A DNA stretch of 64,000 nt from Halichoerus grypus (lineage: Eukaryota > Chordata > Mammalia > Carnivora > Phocidae). The notes under the pieces were generated by a model. The model had not been told where the DNA came from, made no database searches, and was given only the letters and a program-made list of their open reading frames with translations. Position 1 is the stretch's first letter. Every line of letters starts with the position of its first letter. Made by a program: the position numbers and the translations under genes. Where the stretch lies: positions 1,684,001 to 1,748,000 of the forward strand of contig NC_135726.1 in assembly GCF_964656455.1 (NCBI RefSeq), in the 5' to 3' direction. Below, in pieces: positions 1-10,405 of the stretch.

Positions 1-2560
1 GGTGATCTCTGTTCATCCCATTAAGATAATTTTTAATTGCATATAATAAACCCACAAGAAAGACACACACAGGCAAGATACTTTGCAAACTTCTGGGAGA
101 CTCAAAGGATCTAATGAGGGTAAAGGAAACCACAATGTGGAGCACACAGGAGTGGGTACAGCCAAAGGAGGGCTCTAAGCCTATGGCAGGCCAGGACACT
201 CAGCAGAGCATGGGCTGTGCCTGCTCACAGAAGTTGGATCCCTGCACAGGAAAGCTATACAAGAACCCTCCCTAGACCAAGTAGACTAGCCCCAAATCAA
301 AGGAGTCTTTCTTAAGCTGTAAGACCCAGAGGAAAATTCTCTGCAATCTGGCACTCGAAGTCCCACACAGTAACAAGTTTCCAATCACTTGAGGGGAGAC
401 CCACACGTTTTCAAAACCAGCCCCACAGACTCAGCGCTCTCTGCCCATTTCCTCTTGCCTTAAACAATAATTGCCAATATTTAAGGAGTATTTACCATAT
501 GAAGTATGATGCCAATATTTTTAAAAAGATGATGACAACAATGACACTAGAGGAAGTAAGAATTCAAGGAAGAAAAGAATTGAAAAAATCCTTATTGGTA
601 TCCTCAAAATCAAGAAAATAATACATTCATAATACAAGTAGCTACCATGGAAAACAAAAACAGAATAAGCTCTTGATAATTTTCAATTGTGGAAATAAAA
701 AATTTAAAACCAGACTGGGAGATAAATTGAAGCCCTCTCCCAAAAATGAGAATAAAGTGACAGAGGAAGAGGATAAAGACAAGATTCAGTGGGTCAATAC
801 AAGATGTCCATCATCAAAATAACAGAAAGAATAAATGCAGAAGAAATTCTCAACTGATACAAGAGAATTTCCCAGAGCTTCAGGGCAAGCCCCCAGAAGC
901 ACAGAGCATCTGCAGTGGGACTCCACATCCTAGGGCACTTTGAAAATGAAAATGTCTTAACATTAAAGAGGATCCTAAAGAGTTACCCAAAAGGAATAAG
1001 ACTACTTGGCAGAAATGAAATTGAAATGAAGAAGAAAGCCAAGATTAAAATACGGAATCCTGAACAAACTCGGATGTATAAAAAAGGAAAATATAAGAAT
1101 ACTTGTACTGGCCTAAGGAGTAATCAATCCAGATTAGAAAAAAGAGGACTAGGGAGAAGAGGGGAAGTTAGAGAGATCTGACATTATCCTTGAGAATTTA
1201 AAACAATGTAAAGAGTCAATGGGAACAGAAAATGCAAAGAAAAAGACAGGCCAATACAAACAACAGAAAAAAACAAAAAGCTGTAGAAGAGAAAAAAAAG
1301 TATTACTCAGTCATGAAGCAAACAATACTTGCTCAGTCTTAAACAATTTGAGTTAACTGAACATAATGAATTAAGGAAACAGAAAAAGTGGGATATGATA
1401 CAAAGAATTAAATCATCCTATAATAACAAAGTCAACAATGTGTAAAACTAATAAAATATGACCTTACTCTTCAGGGCTATGGAGACCTCCCTGAGCAAAC
1501 AACAAAAAGATGTTAAGTCTTTGAGGAGTAAGACAGGGGAGTGCTGCTCCTCAACCTAAGTTTTTCACTGATGCTTTATGGTGCAGATTACTTTGATTAA
1601 AATATTACATATATGGGGTTTTTTTTTTTTTAGAACACGGACCTCAGACAGATTGGGTTCAAACCCTTGGCTCAGTGTCTTGGGCAAGCCTCTCAACCTC
1701 TGTGGGTATCGGTCAACTCATCTATAAAAGGTGACCGTCTCCACCTCACTGGGTCCCTGTGATGAGAAACACTGGAAATGATTAGCAGTCCCAGCCACAG
1801 CACAAAACCCATAAATGGCAGCCATTTTTAAAAATTAAAGCCAACTGATGTTGACAGAATCCAACATCATAAGCACATATTGTTTAACTGCAAAACAAAG
1901 GGAAAATGAAGCCAAACATAGAAAACTATAATCTTGTGGGCTATTTTGGTGCTTTTCTACCCCTAGATATTTGTGGCCAGAGTGGCCCTAAAAGCTTAAC
2001 ACTGAAGGGTCGGACCATCTACTTCCTGACTGCCTGTTTCCCTCACTCACGGAGGACCACTCGACTACCCCCAAGTTATTTTTCTGTCTCCCCAACTTCA
2101 GTTCCAAGTGCACCCTCAGAAAGGGCAGGCTCCTCCCATCAACGCCTTCCCTTAGCGCTAGTGTTACCAACGCCACCAGGCCTTGGGGTGCGCTCGGGGG
2201 CAGAACAGGTAGGTCCAAAGAGAGGGCAATTGGCTGTTGCACTTGAACAGACCCTAAGCTGGGCCATGCCCGGACAGGCCAGGCACGGTCTCGATCCTTG
2301 GACGCCCACACGTGGGAGCAGCTTTTCAGGGAGCATTCAGGTCTTCAGGGAACACTCCGCCTCCATTAAGGCAGCATCTCCAGTGTGCTCACACGGCGGA
2401 GGTGAAACGGGCATCCACTTGGGGGGGCCGAGGGGGTGCTCAAAGCAGAACCCTGAGGCCGCACTTAAGAAGGCCTAAACCAAAGAGGTGGGGGGACAAG
2501 ACCGCGAACTCTCCCTCGCGGCCCGGGACTCTCCCTAAGACCGCACCGACCCCCTCCTTT
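1..2560. other. A-rich non-coding DNA, presumed BANP intron 1
   Basis: No exon is recognisable here. The plus strand is A-rich for the first 1.5 kb, as in degraded LINE sequence, and open frames are short and family-less. A MIR-type fragment follows at about 1632-1800. If the CpG island at 2.5-3.9 kb is the BANP promoter firing on the minus strand, this block is the start of BANP intron 1. That is inferred from conserved gene order and not from any coding sequence in view. Confidence 0.5.
1632..1800 (+). repeat. MIR-type SINE fragment
   Basis: The order of a MIR core is visible: a 'cttgggcaagcc' segment, then 'ctcaacctctgtgggtatc', then a 'catctataaaaggtgac' segment. It is diverged and has no flanking target duplication, as expected of an ancient mammalian tRNA-core SINE. 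Confidence 0.7.
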
Positions 2561-3118
2561 CCTCCGTGAGCCCTCGGCCAAGTCGGGGTGTGCACTCTTG
2601 CCTGCAGGTGCCCCAGGGCACACGCCGGAGCGGAGGTCTGCCTGACAGCGACCCCCGGCGCGGGCCTTGCTCGCAGTGTCGTCTCCCCGTGTTCCCGACA
2701 AGTGACAGGGGCGGCCCGCCACCGCGCGCAGCCGCGGGCGCCCGGCCCGTCCCCCCCGCCTGTCCCACCGGCGCGGCGCGCGGCCCCTCGGGGGGAGCGA
2801 AGCTGGCGCGCGGCCCGCCACCCGGAGCGCCGCCGCGGCCGGGGGGCCGCCGGGGGGCGGGGGGGGGACGGGCCGCGGGGAGAAGGCGGGGAGGCTGACG
2901 GGGCGGCGGGCCCGGGGCGGAGGAGCCGCAGGAAGCGGGAAGGGGGGCCCGGGGAGCTGAGCGCGCCGCCCGGGCCGAGGGCGGCGCGCAGGGCGCCGAG
3001 GGGCGTCAGGGCCGAGAGCGGCGGGCCGTTGGCCGGCCGCGCAGGGCGTCCCGGGCGGGGGCGGCGGGCGCGGGCGCGGCGGCCGGAGGAGGGCGCAGGG
3101 AGGAGGGAGGAGGGGAGA

Positions 3119-3142
3119 TCTCGCTCTCGCTCTCGCTCTCGC
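3119..3142. repeat. Four tandem TCTCGC hexamers in CpG island
   Basis: Four perfect copies of TCTCGC lie head to tail, followed by a GC-rich CCCGCGGG palindrome. Each hexamer contains TCTCG, half of the TCTCGCGAGA palindrome bound by BANP. A functional link is speculative, because half-sites are not established BANP targets. Confidence 0.85.
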
Positions 3143-3252
3143 CCCGCGGGAAGGGGGAGGTGGAGACGCGACCGGCTGCGGGAGCTGCAATTACCGTGTG
3201 GGCTGCGGAATTCTCGTGGTGTTTGTCGGGGAGATGCGATAATGGCGTCCGT

Positions 3253-3262
3253 CCTCGCGAGA
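3253..3262. promoter_or_regulatory. CGCG element (BANP binding-site type)
   Basis: CCTCGCGAGA matches nine of ten positions of the palindromic consensus TCTCGCGAGA, with the whole central CTCGCGAG intact. BANP is the established activator that binds this element when unmethylated. Its presence in the presumed BANP promoter would allow autoregulation, which is inference. A YY1-like ATAATGGCGTCC lies immediately upstream on the plus strand at 3239-3250. Confidence 0.7.
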
Positions 3263-3275
3263 GAAGCCGCCGCTC

Positions 3276-3287
3276 TGCGCAGGCGCC
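3276..3287. promoter_or_regulatory. NRF1-like site
   Basis: TGCGCAGGCGCC matches the NRF1 consensus YGCGCAYGCGCR at ten of twelve positions. It lies about 15 bp from the CGCG element. NRF1 sites are typical of TATA-less CpG-island promoters. Confidence 0.5.
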
Positions 3288-3437
3288 GCGAGTCCCTCCC
3301 CGCGGCCCGCCGCCCTGCATCGTCTGCGCAGGCTCCCCAAGTGGGGCGCGCCAGGCGCGGGGACGGAGCGAAGGGGCGGGGCCTGCCGCTCCAGGCCTCT
3401 CGCGCGCGCCTTCGCCCGCGCCGGCGAGCGCCGAGCA

Positions 3438-3449
3438 TGCGCACGCGTC
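3438..3449. promoter_or_regulatory. NRF1-like site
   Basis: TGCGCACGCGTC shares ten of twelve positions with the NRF1 consensus and sits in the same island as the site at 3276. Binding is predicted from the motif only. Confidence 0.5.
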
Positions 3450-3606
3450 TTCCTGCAGCGCCGCCGTTGGGGCCTCTCAGGATCCTTACTTCCCCGGCGT
3501 GAGCTCCGTCTCCTCGTTAGCCCAGTGAGAAGTCGCGTCGGTGGACCGTGAGAGGAAGGCACATTTCTTCCGAGGCTGAATGAATAGGAATTAGCTCCCC
3601 GCGACG

Positions 3607-3759
3607 ACTACATATCCCGGAGGGCCCTGCGCGAGCTGCGAGCGGTGCTTTCCGGGAATCGTAGTCCTTGCGTGTGCTCCAGGCCTGCCGGTACTTGTAG
3701 TCTCTCCGTACTCTGGTCTCCCGTCGGCGCCCGCGCCCGCAGCTGCTGGGACTTGTAGT
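3607..3759. promoter_or_regulatory. Cluster of four ZNF143/THAP11-type sites
   Basis: Four matches to the core ACTACAnnTCCC (the SBS motif of ZNF143) lie within 153 bp. They are at 3607-3620 on plus (ACTACATATCCCGG) and, reading on minus, 3652-3665 (ACTACGATTCCCGG), 3688-3701 (ACTACAAGTACCGG) and 3746-3759 (ACTACAAGTCCCAG). SBS sites are a known feature of housekeeping promoters and often mark transcription start regions. Four in one edge of an island is dense. The third has one deviation in the CCC block. Confidence 0.7.
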
Positions 3760-5140
3760 TGGGAGGCAGGGGCCGCCGCTGGGGCTCCAGAGGGGTTCCC
3801 CCCGAGTAGTAGCTGGTGCTCGGGTCCCCGGCGTCTGTCCACACTTCCCAGCGCTCACGCGTGGGAACAAATGTGTATTAGTGGCGTGGCGTGTTCCATG
3901 TGGAACGAATGTGGTACGGGCATACGTAATGTGTAGGTTGTGTTCTGCACCAACATACAGTATGGATGTGTTACACGCATGTGGCGTAGGTGCGTGTTTG
4001 TTGGTACTCGTAGGAAAAAGATCACCGGCTGTGGACAATTCCCGGAAATGTTACTCCTGTTTACTGGTCTCGCTGTTGTTCTTCACGTAATTCCCCAGCT
4101 TTTTAGTTTTCTTCTTTATACTAGCCTCTGTTTTTCTGAACTGTTTACAACGAGCAAGAATTCCTTCGATCATCCAAAAACAAGACTATGGAGCTATTTT
4201 CATTTGGAAAAGAAAATGCTTTACTGTTTGTGTAAGTTTCCTGCCCACTTCCCTTTTTGCCAATGATAAAAACCTGATTCAGGGCAGTAAGGAGCTGTGT
4301 GACCTTGGGCAACCTTGCTAGTTAGAGTTTCTTTCAGAATTAACACTTGGGGGATCCACTGAGGCAGGTCATTCATTGGGTTTGCAGGAAAGGTGTCTTA
4401 AAGAAAAGATAATTCGCATTGAAATGAGAATTGTCCTGCGTAGAGATGAGGGAAAATTGCTCAACAAGGTCACACTGCTAGAAAAAGACAAAAGCGGGGT
4501 TTGGAATCCAAAACACTCCGGTTTAGAGTCTGCTCATAGTGGGGAAAGGGGCGTCAGAAGCTAACCACACAGATCCTGAGAGCTGAGTAGGGGCAAAACA
4601 GTTTCAGAGAGCCATGTCTTCTATTCCCACCTCTGCCTCAACCATAGCCAATCTAAACACTTAACTAAGAATTCTTACCGTGGACACCTGAATATCTGAG
4701 TACAAAGCAGATAAATGTAGACTGATATTTTTCATATTATTTCAAAATATCGCAAAGTCCTTGTTTGCAGCTCCGTTGCAGGTGTGGGTTGCTGGCTCCT
4801 TTCTGGCCAGGACTTGCACACTGCTGGGCTCCAAGCCGCTGCTAAGTCATCATCAGAAATTAAGCCAATCAAAATTATAATTGTGCTTATGCCAGAGTCA
4901 TGGATTTCTCTTTTTTGTTTTTGATGATTCAGATTTATTTATTTTTTATTTTGCTGCCCAGGAAGTCCAAATAGAGGAAAGTGTTACTCAGTATCGATAT
5001 CTAGCTGATGAACCATGGTTTTAAAAATAATTAAATAGCTGGAAATTGGCAAAGACAACTGTCTACCAATGAAGGGTTGCTTCTTCATTGCAGAGGGCCA
5101 TCCTCCTTGCCAGTCAATTCATACAAGAATCCAGTCCAGG

Positions 5141-5350
5141 GGAGTCTGGGTGGCTCAGTCAGTTAAGCATCTGACTCTTGAGTTCAGCTCAGATCATGAT
5201 CTCAGGGCATGCAATTGAGTCCCACATCAGGCTTCATGGAGGGAGTGGAGCCTGCTTAGGATTCTTCCTCTCCCACTCCCTCTGCCCCTTCTCTCTCTTT
5301 CTCTCTCTCTGTCTGTCTCTCTCTCTCAAAATAATAATAATAATAATAAT
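5141..5350 (+). mobile_element. CAN-SINE (SINEC), older copy
   Basis: A tRNA-derived head (TGGGTGGCTCAGTCAGTTAAG) is followed by a TC-rich region and an (AAT)n tail. It is flanked by target duplications AATCCAGTCCAGG (5128-5140) and AATCCAGTTCAGG (5351-5363), which differ by one base. The head has several substitutions relative to the other copies, so this insertion is comparatively old. Confidence 0.93.
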
Positions 5351-5689
5351 AATCCAGTTCAGGTTCTGGAGTTAATGAGGCTAGTGCCATGTTAGGCTTT
5401 ATGAGAAGAGAGGGAGGTGCACTCTGGCCTGAATGGCACCAGAAATGGGGGACCCCTTCCATGTGTGTGCACTGGGCATTTGCAAAGATCTCAAAGGCCC
5501 CTTCTTCAAAACTGTGTGTTGCCCACTTCAAGCAAATCCTGGAATTCTGCAGAAAGGTCCTGTTCCTGAAGATGTCCCTAGGATAGAGAGAAGTCAATTA
5601 TTCATGAAATTCCCAGTTGCCCAAGAAAAGCTTAGAAAACAGTACTGTTGTCTACAAGAGCAGGGACATTGAGTTGGCCTGACCCGGGC

Positions 5690-5890
5690 TTGGAATCCAA
5701 GCTCTCCTGTGGCAAACTACACTGGTGAGGCCTTGTGAGCCTCGACCGTCTCCTCTGGAAACTGGCATTTCAAACTCACAGCTCATGGGGATATTGGGAG
5801 GATTCAATGAAGTAGACTTTATAAAGGGTTTAGCAGAAGGTCTGACTCAAGAAATAATCATATTACCATGTGTTATGTTGCCATGCCTTG
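5690..5890 (+). repeat. MIR-type SINE fragment
   Basis: The fragment has a 'gcttggaatccaagctctcc' start, 'ctcctctggaaactgg', and 'atattgggaggattcaatga' in MIR order. It is diverged, with no target duplication. Confidence 0.6.
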
Positions 5891-6964
5891 AGCTAGGCAC
5901 ATATTATAATCCCTGGTCTTGGTGAAGAACATGAAGTTCAGAAAGGTTACGCAGCACATCCAGGGTCACACAGCCAAAGCAGTGCTAGAGCCTTGAAGAG
6001 AAATGTTGTGAGGTATGGCGGGAAAGGTAGTTAGGATGTGGGCCGTGCAGGTTCTTGTTGGCCAAGGGACGAGTTTTGTTTTGATCCTAAAATAATGGAA
6101 AACCTTTATAAGGTTTGTGACAAGGGTAGATATGATCAAATTTGCATTTTCAAAAGTCACTCTAGCTAGAATGTTGAAAAATGAATTGGGGGTGGGGAGG
6201 AAGGTTCCTAGGTGGATTTGGGGAGAGCACTTGAGGAGGCTGTGGCAGGGTCCTGGCAAGAGGTGATAAAGGCCTGAACTAGGGTGGGCACAGTGGAGAC
6301 TGAGATGCAGAGAAGTGGAGAGTATCAAGAGATATCATGGGATAAAATCAACAGGACTTGACCATAAACCCGATACTGGGGGCAGAGGTAAGGGAGAGGG
6401 GCATCTGGGATGCCACCTGGGCCTGCAAATATGGAAAACCAGATGGAAGTACCATTCCTTGAAATGGGGAACTCTAGGCACTACCAGCCCCTGGCCACCA
6501 CCCATGACTTTGGAGACTACCCTGAACAGTGCTCTTTGTAATTGTCCACCTAAGGGAGACATTCTGTAATTCCTCTCCTACTCCAGGACACACAAAAGCA
6601 CCTGCTGGCAAGAGATCAAGTTTGGGGATGAACTGCAGTCCTGGGAAATAGAGCCCATAGGATAATTCAGGGGAAATGGAAAGAAGTAGCCCTCAGCTTC
6701 CACTGTAGCCTCATCTCCCACGGGCATGGATCCCACCACAGCCACACGTTCTGGTCCATCAAGAGATCTGAGGACCAGGGAGTCTGTCAGCAATGTGGTA
6801 GAATAGGAGGTTTCCCATCCCATCCCCCCTCAGCAACAATAATTTAAGAGCCGTCTATGGCTGAAGCCCTCCTGGAGCAGCCCTGAGACCCAGCTCTAGC
6901 CACTGGTAACTGGTACAGGAACAGTCCCACCCACCCAGGAACACAGAGGGAAACGTACCCACCC

Positions 6965-9320
6965 ATAATGTGATACACTACATTGATAAGATGAAAACCA
7001 TATGATCATCTCAATAGAGGCAGAAAAATCATTTGACAAAATTCAACATCCTTTTTGATAAAAACTCTCAACATAATAAAGGCCATGTATGACAAGCTCA
7101 CAGCTGACATCACACTCGATGGTGACAGGTTGAAAGCTTTAACTCTGAGACCAAAAACAAGACAAGGGTGCCCATTCCACAGAGTCCCGGAAGTCCTAGC
7201 CAGGGAAATTAGGCAAGAAAATGAAGCAAAAGTCCTCCAAATCAGAAATCAGAAAGGAAGAAGTAAATTGTCTCAGTTTGCAAATAACATGATCTTACAC
7301 ATAGAAAACCCTGAAGACTCCACCAAAAAAACTGTCAGAACTTACAAACAACATGTAAAAATCTATATGCTAACAAAGAATGATCTGACAAAGAAATGAA
7401 GAAAACAATCCCATTTACAATAGCATCAAAATAATAAAATAGTTAAGAATAAGTTTAACCGGGCGCCTGGGTGGCTCAGTCGTTAAGCGTCTGCCTTTGG
7501 TTCAGGTCATGGTCCCAGGGTCCTGGGATCGAGCCCCGCATCCGGCTCCCTGCTCAGCGGGAAGCCTGCTTCTCCCTCTCCCACTCCCCCTGCTTGTGTT
7601 CCTGCTCTCACTATCTCTGTCAAATAAATAAAATCTCAAAAAAAAAAAAAAAAAAAAAGAGTAAGTTTAACCAAGGAGGTGAAAGATCTGTACACTGAAA
7701 ACTGTAAGACATTGATGAAAGAAACTACAGAAGACGCACACAAAAAAATGGAAAGATATCCCATGTTTATGGGTCAGAAGAATTAATATTGTTAAAATGT
7801 CCATACTGCCCAAAACAATCTACAGATTCCATGCAATCTTTAACAAAATTCCAATGATATTTTCCACAAAAATAGAAGAAACAATTCTAAAATTTGTATG
7901 GAACCTCAAAAGACCCCAAGTAGATGGAACAATCCTAAGAGAAAAGAGCAAAACTGGAGGCATCACACTTTCTGATTTCAAACTACTGTCTATCACAAAG
8001 CTATCATAATCAAAACAGTATGTTACTGGCATAAAAACAGACAGATAGATCAATGGAACAGAATAGAGAGCCCAGAAGTAAACCCATGCACATTCGGTCA
8101 ACTAATCTTGAATGAGAACATCAAGAAAACACAATGAAGAAAGAACAGTCTCTTCAATAAATGGTGTTGGGGAAAATGAACATTCGCATGCAAAAGAATG
8201 AAATTTGACACCCATTTTACACCATACATAAAATCAACTCGAAATGAATTAAAAACTTAAATGTAAGACCTGAAACCATAAAACTCCTAGAAGAAACCAT
8301 AGGAAAAAAGCTCCTTGATATGGATCTTGGTGTTGATTTTTTGGATACGACACCAAAATCACAGGCAAAACAAAATGACCAGACAAATGTGGGACTACAA
8401 CCAACTAAAAAGGTTCTGTATGGCACACTGAAAAGACATCCTAAAGAATGGGAGAAAATATTTACAAACCATACATCTGATAAGAAGTTAATATTCAAAA
8501 TATATAAGGAATTCATACAACTCAAAGCAAAAAAAGAGAGAGAGAGAGAGGTTTCAAAATGGGCAGAGGACCTGAGTAGACATTTTTCCAAAGAAGACAT
8601 ACAGGTACGTGATACATCACTGGTCATCAGGAAAATGCAAATCGAACCCACAAGGAGGTATCACATCCCACCTCTTTAAATGGCTGTTATCAAAAGCACA
8701 ATTGATAACCAGTGTCAGTGAGGATGGAAGAAAAGGAAGCCTCATGCATTGTTGGTGGGAATGCAAACTGGTACAGTCATTATGGAAAATAGTATGGAAG
8801 GGTCCTCGAAAAATTAAGACAGAACCACTATCTGACCTAGCAGCCACTTCTGGGTAAATATCCAAAGGAAATGAAAACAGATGTCTGAACGCTGCAGCAT
8901 TCTTCTCAATAGGAAGACATGGAAATGAGCTAAGTGTCCATCGACGGATGACGTTGTGGCATAGATAAAAACATGGAATATTGTTCAGCCACGAGAAAGA
9001 AGGACATCTTGCCATTTGGGACAACGGGACAAACCTGGAGGGCACCATGCTGAGTGAAGTAAGCCAGGCAGACACAGATAGATAGATACTGCATGGTCTC
9101 ACTTATATGTAGAATCTAAAAAAGTCAAACTTACAGAAGCAGAGAGTAGAACTGTGGTTAGCTGGGCCCGGTGGGTGGGGGAATTGGGATCTTTTGGTCA
9201 CAGTGTGCAGACTTCCAGTTTTAAGTTGAATGCATTTGGGGATCTAATGTACAGCATGGGGACCACAGCCAATGGTGCCGCATTGTGTATTTGAAAGTTT
9301 CTAAGACCTCAGGTACTCTC
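6965..9320 (+). mobile_element. 5'-truncated L1 retrotransposon, ORF2 remnant to 3' end
   Basis: The element begins inside the reverse-transcriptase part of L1 ORF2. At about 7055-7400 the broken frame keeps TRQGCP and an ENPEDSTKK segment typical of L1 RT, but the YADD-type active site reads FANN. Downstream are the ORF2 C-terminal region and L1 3' sequence ('catgcattgttggtggga', 'atattgttcagcc'). Frameshifts and stops make it inactive. It is split by a CAN-SINE at 7461-7658. A (GA)n run near 8535 is a later expansion. Confidence 0.93.
7461..7658 (+). mobile_element. CAN-SINE inserted in L1
   Basis: The head is GGGCGCCTGGGTGGCTCAG, and the pol III B-box-like GATCGAGCCCC and a long A-tail are present. 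Target duplications GAATAAGTTTAACC (7447-7460) and GAGTAAGTTTAACC (7659-7672) differ by one base. The insertion cuts the L1 at 6965-9320, so it is younger than that L1. Confidence 0.96.
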
Positions 9321-9394
9321 ACCACCCCTGGAAAATGGGGCGGGTAAGACCGCACGGAAGTCACCTGTGAGATCACGTGCTTTTGAACTCAGCC

Positions 9395-9590
9395 TGACGT
9401 GCATTCCACTCCCAGCTCATGTTTCTCAGTGCGGCTCCAGACCAGTAACATGACCTTCCTGGCCTCAGTGTCCTCATCTGTAAAGTGGGACAATAGGACC
9501 TACTTTGCAGATTGTGTCTAAATTTTGAAACTGACCATGGACAGTGCTCACCACAGCATTTGGCACAAAGGGGATGCTTACCCCGAGGGC
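9395..9590 (+). repeat. MIR-type SINE fragment
   Basis: The segments 'gtgtcctcatctgtaaagtg' and 'ggacctactttgcag' occur in the order of the MIR core. The fragment is diverged and lies immediately 3' of the L1 remnant. Confidence 0.75.
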
Positions 9591-9793
9591 TGTTTTTTTT
9601 TTAAACTCTGTATCTATGCCAAGGACTTGGGCACCTCTACTACTGTGAATGAAGCATGAGCGGCCACCACTATTGCCTGCCTGTAGGTGTCAATGCTGTG
9701 CCTAAGTCACGAAATAACCCACTGGTCCGTCTACGCTTCGCCAAACCTGCTTGACTGCCCCCCCCCTTTTGTATTTAAATACACATCACATCA

Positions 9794-10010
9794 GGGGCGC
9801 CTGGGTGGCTCAGTCGTTAAGCGTCTGCCTTCGGCTCAGGTCATGATCCCAGGGTCCTGGGATCGAGCCCCGCATCGGGCTCCCTGCTTGGCGGGAAGCC
9901 TGCTTCTCCCTCTCCCACTCCCCCTGCTTGTGTTCCCTCTCTCGCTGTGTCTCTCTCTGTGAAATAAATAAATAAAATCTTAAAAAAAATAAATAAATAA
10001 ATAAATAAAT
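9794..10010 (+). mobile_element. CAN-SINE, young-looking, 17-bp target duplication
   Basis: Near-consensus head and body (GGGGCGCCTGGGTGGCTCAG, GTCGTTAAGCGTCTGCC, GATCGAGCCCC), a TC-rich tail and an (AAAT)n tail. It is flanked by the identical 17-bp duplication AAATACACATCACATCA (9777-9793 and 10011-10027). The perfect duplication suggests a relatively recent insertion, into the end of an antisense L1 fragment. Confidence 0.97.
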
Positions 10011-10345
10011 AAATACACATCACATCAACTTTACCGTTTTAACCATTTAAATGTACAATTCAGTGGCTTTAAGTACGTTCCCAATGTTCTGCAACCACCA
10101 CCACTAACTCATTCCAGAACCTTCTCAGCCTCCCCAAAGGCAGCGCATCCCCATTATCAGTCACTCCTCAGGCCCCAGCCTCGGCAACCCCTCGTCTACT
10201 TTCCGTGTCTACAGATTTGCCTGTTCCGGACATTTCATACACATGGCGTTCTACAACATGTGGCCCCTTGAGCCCAGCCCCTTCACTCAGTGTAATGCTC
10301 TCAGGGCTCATCGATCCCTGGTGTAGCACGGGTCAGGGCTGCACG
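10011..10345 (-). mobile_element. L1 3'-end fragment (antisense)
   Basis: The antisense L1 3' signature reads 'ccgttttaaccatttaaat', 'gtacaattcagtggc', 'cagtgtaatgctctcaggg'. It is similar in plan to fragments at 43355-43800 and 52910-53330. Confidence 0.8.
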
Positions 10346-10348
10346 TCT

Positions 10349-10405
10349 TTATTATTATTATTATTATTATTAATAAATTATTATTATTAATAATAATAAT
10401 AATAA
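10349..10405. repeat. (TTA)n/(TAA)n palindromic microsatellite
   Basis: Two TTA runs (10350-10372 and 10377-10388) are followed directly by a TAA run (10389-10404). The second half is the reverse complement of the first, so the block can fold on itself. It separates two antisense L1 fragments. Confidence 0.9.

Larger units (their letters stand above)
2480..3860 (-). promoter_or_regulatory. BANP: CpG island, presumed BANP promoter (minus-strand gene)
   Basis: About 1.4 kb of very GC- and CpG-rich sequence with GC boxes, no TATA box, NRF1-like sites, a CGCG element and ZNF143-type sites: a housekeeping promoter. BANP is assigned from synteny. In mammals the order is BANP, CA5A, SLC7A5, with BANP divergent from the other two, and the ~13 kb from this island to CA5A exon 1 fits. 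BANP exon 1 is non-coding, so no protein evidence is expected. On the minus strand, possible 5' splice donors lie near 3195 and 3487, but neither can be chosen from sequence alone. BANP encodes a nuclear protein that binds unmethylated CGCG elements and activates CpG-island genes. Long open frames across the island are GC-driven artefacts. Confidence 0.7.
3861..6960. other. Intergenic DNA between BANP and CA5A, left part
   Basis: No coding exon is supported. The block leaves the CpG island into a GT-rich stretch (about 3870-3990), then AT-rich unique DNA with one CAN-SINE (5141-5350) and a MIR-type fragment (5690-5890). Open frames are short and lack recognisable domains. Confidence 0.6.

Noticed and set aside
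2440..3444. 334-codon open frame on the minus strand across the CpG island
   Set aside because: Arg/Pro/Ala/Gly-rich low-complexity product with several overlapping long frames on both strands. This is expected where stop codons are rare in CpG-rich DNA, and it has no recognisable domain.
7055..7399. Reverse-transcriptase-like frame that might be a functional gene
   Set aside because: It is a short broken piece of L1 ORF2 with a degenerate active site, truncated at both ends and cut by a SINE.
9794..10010. Possible tRNA gene, because of the A-box and B-box-like blocks
   Set aside because: The blocks belong to the tRNA-derived head of a CAN-SINE, shown by its TC-rich body, A-rich tail and target duplications. 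No cloverleaf with mature tRNA ends is present.
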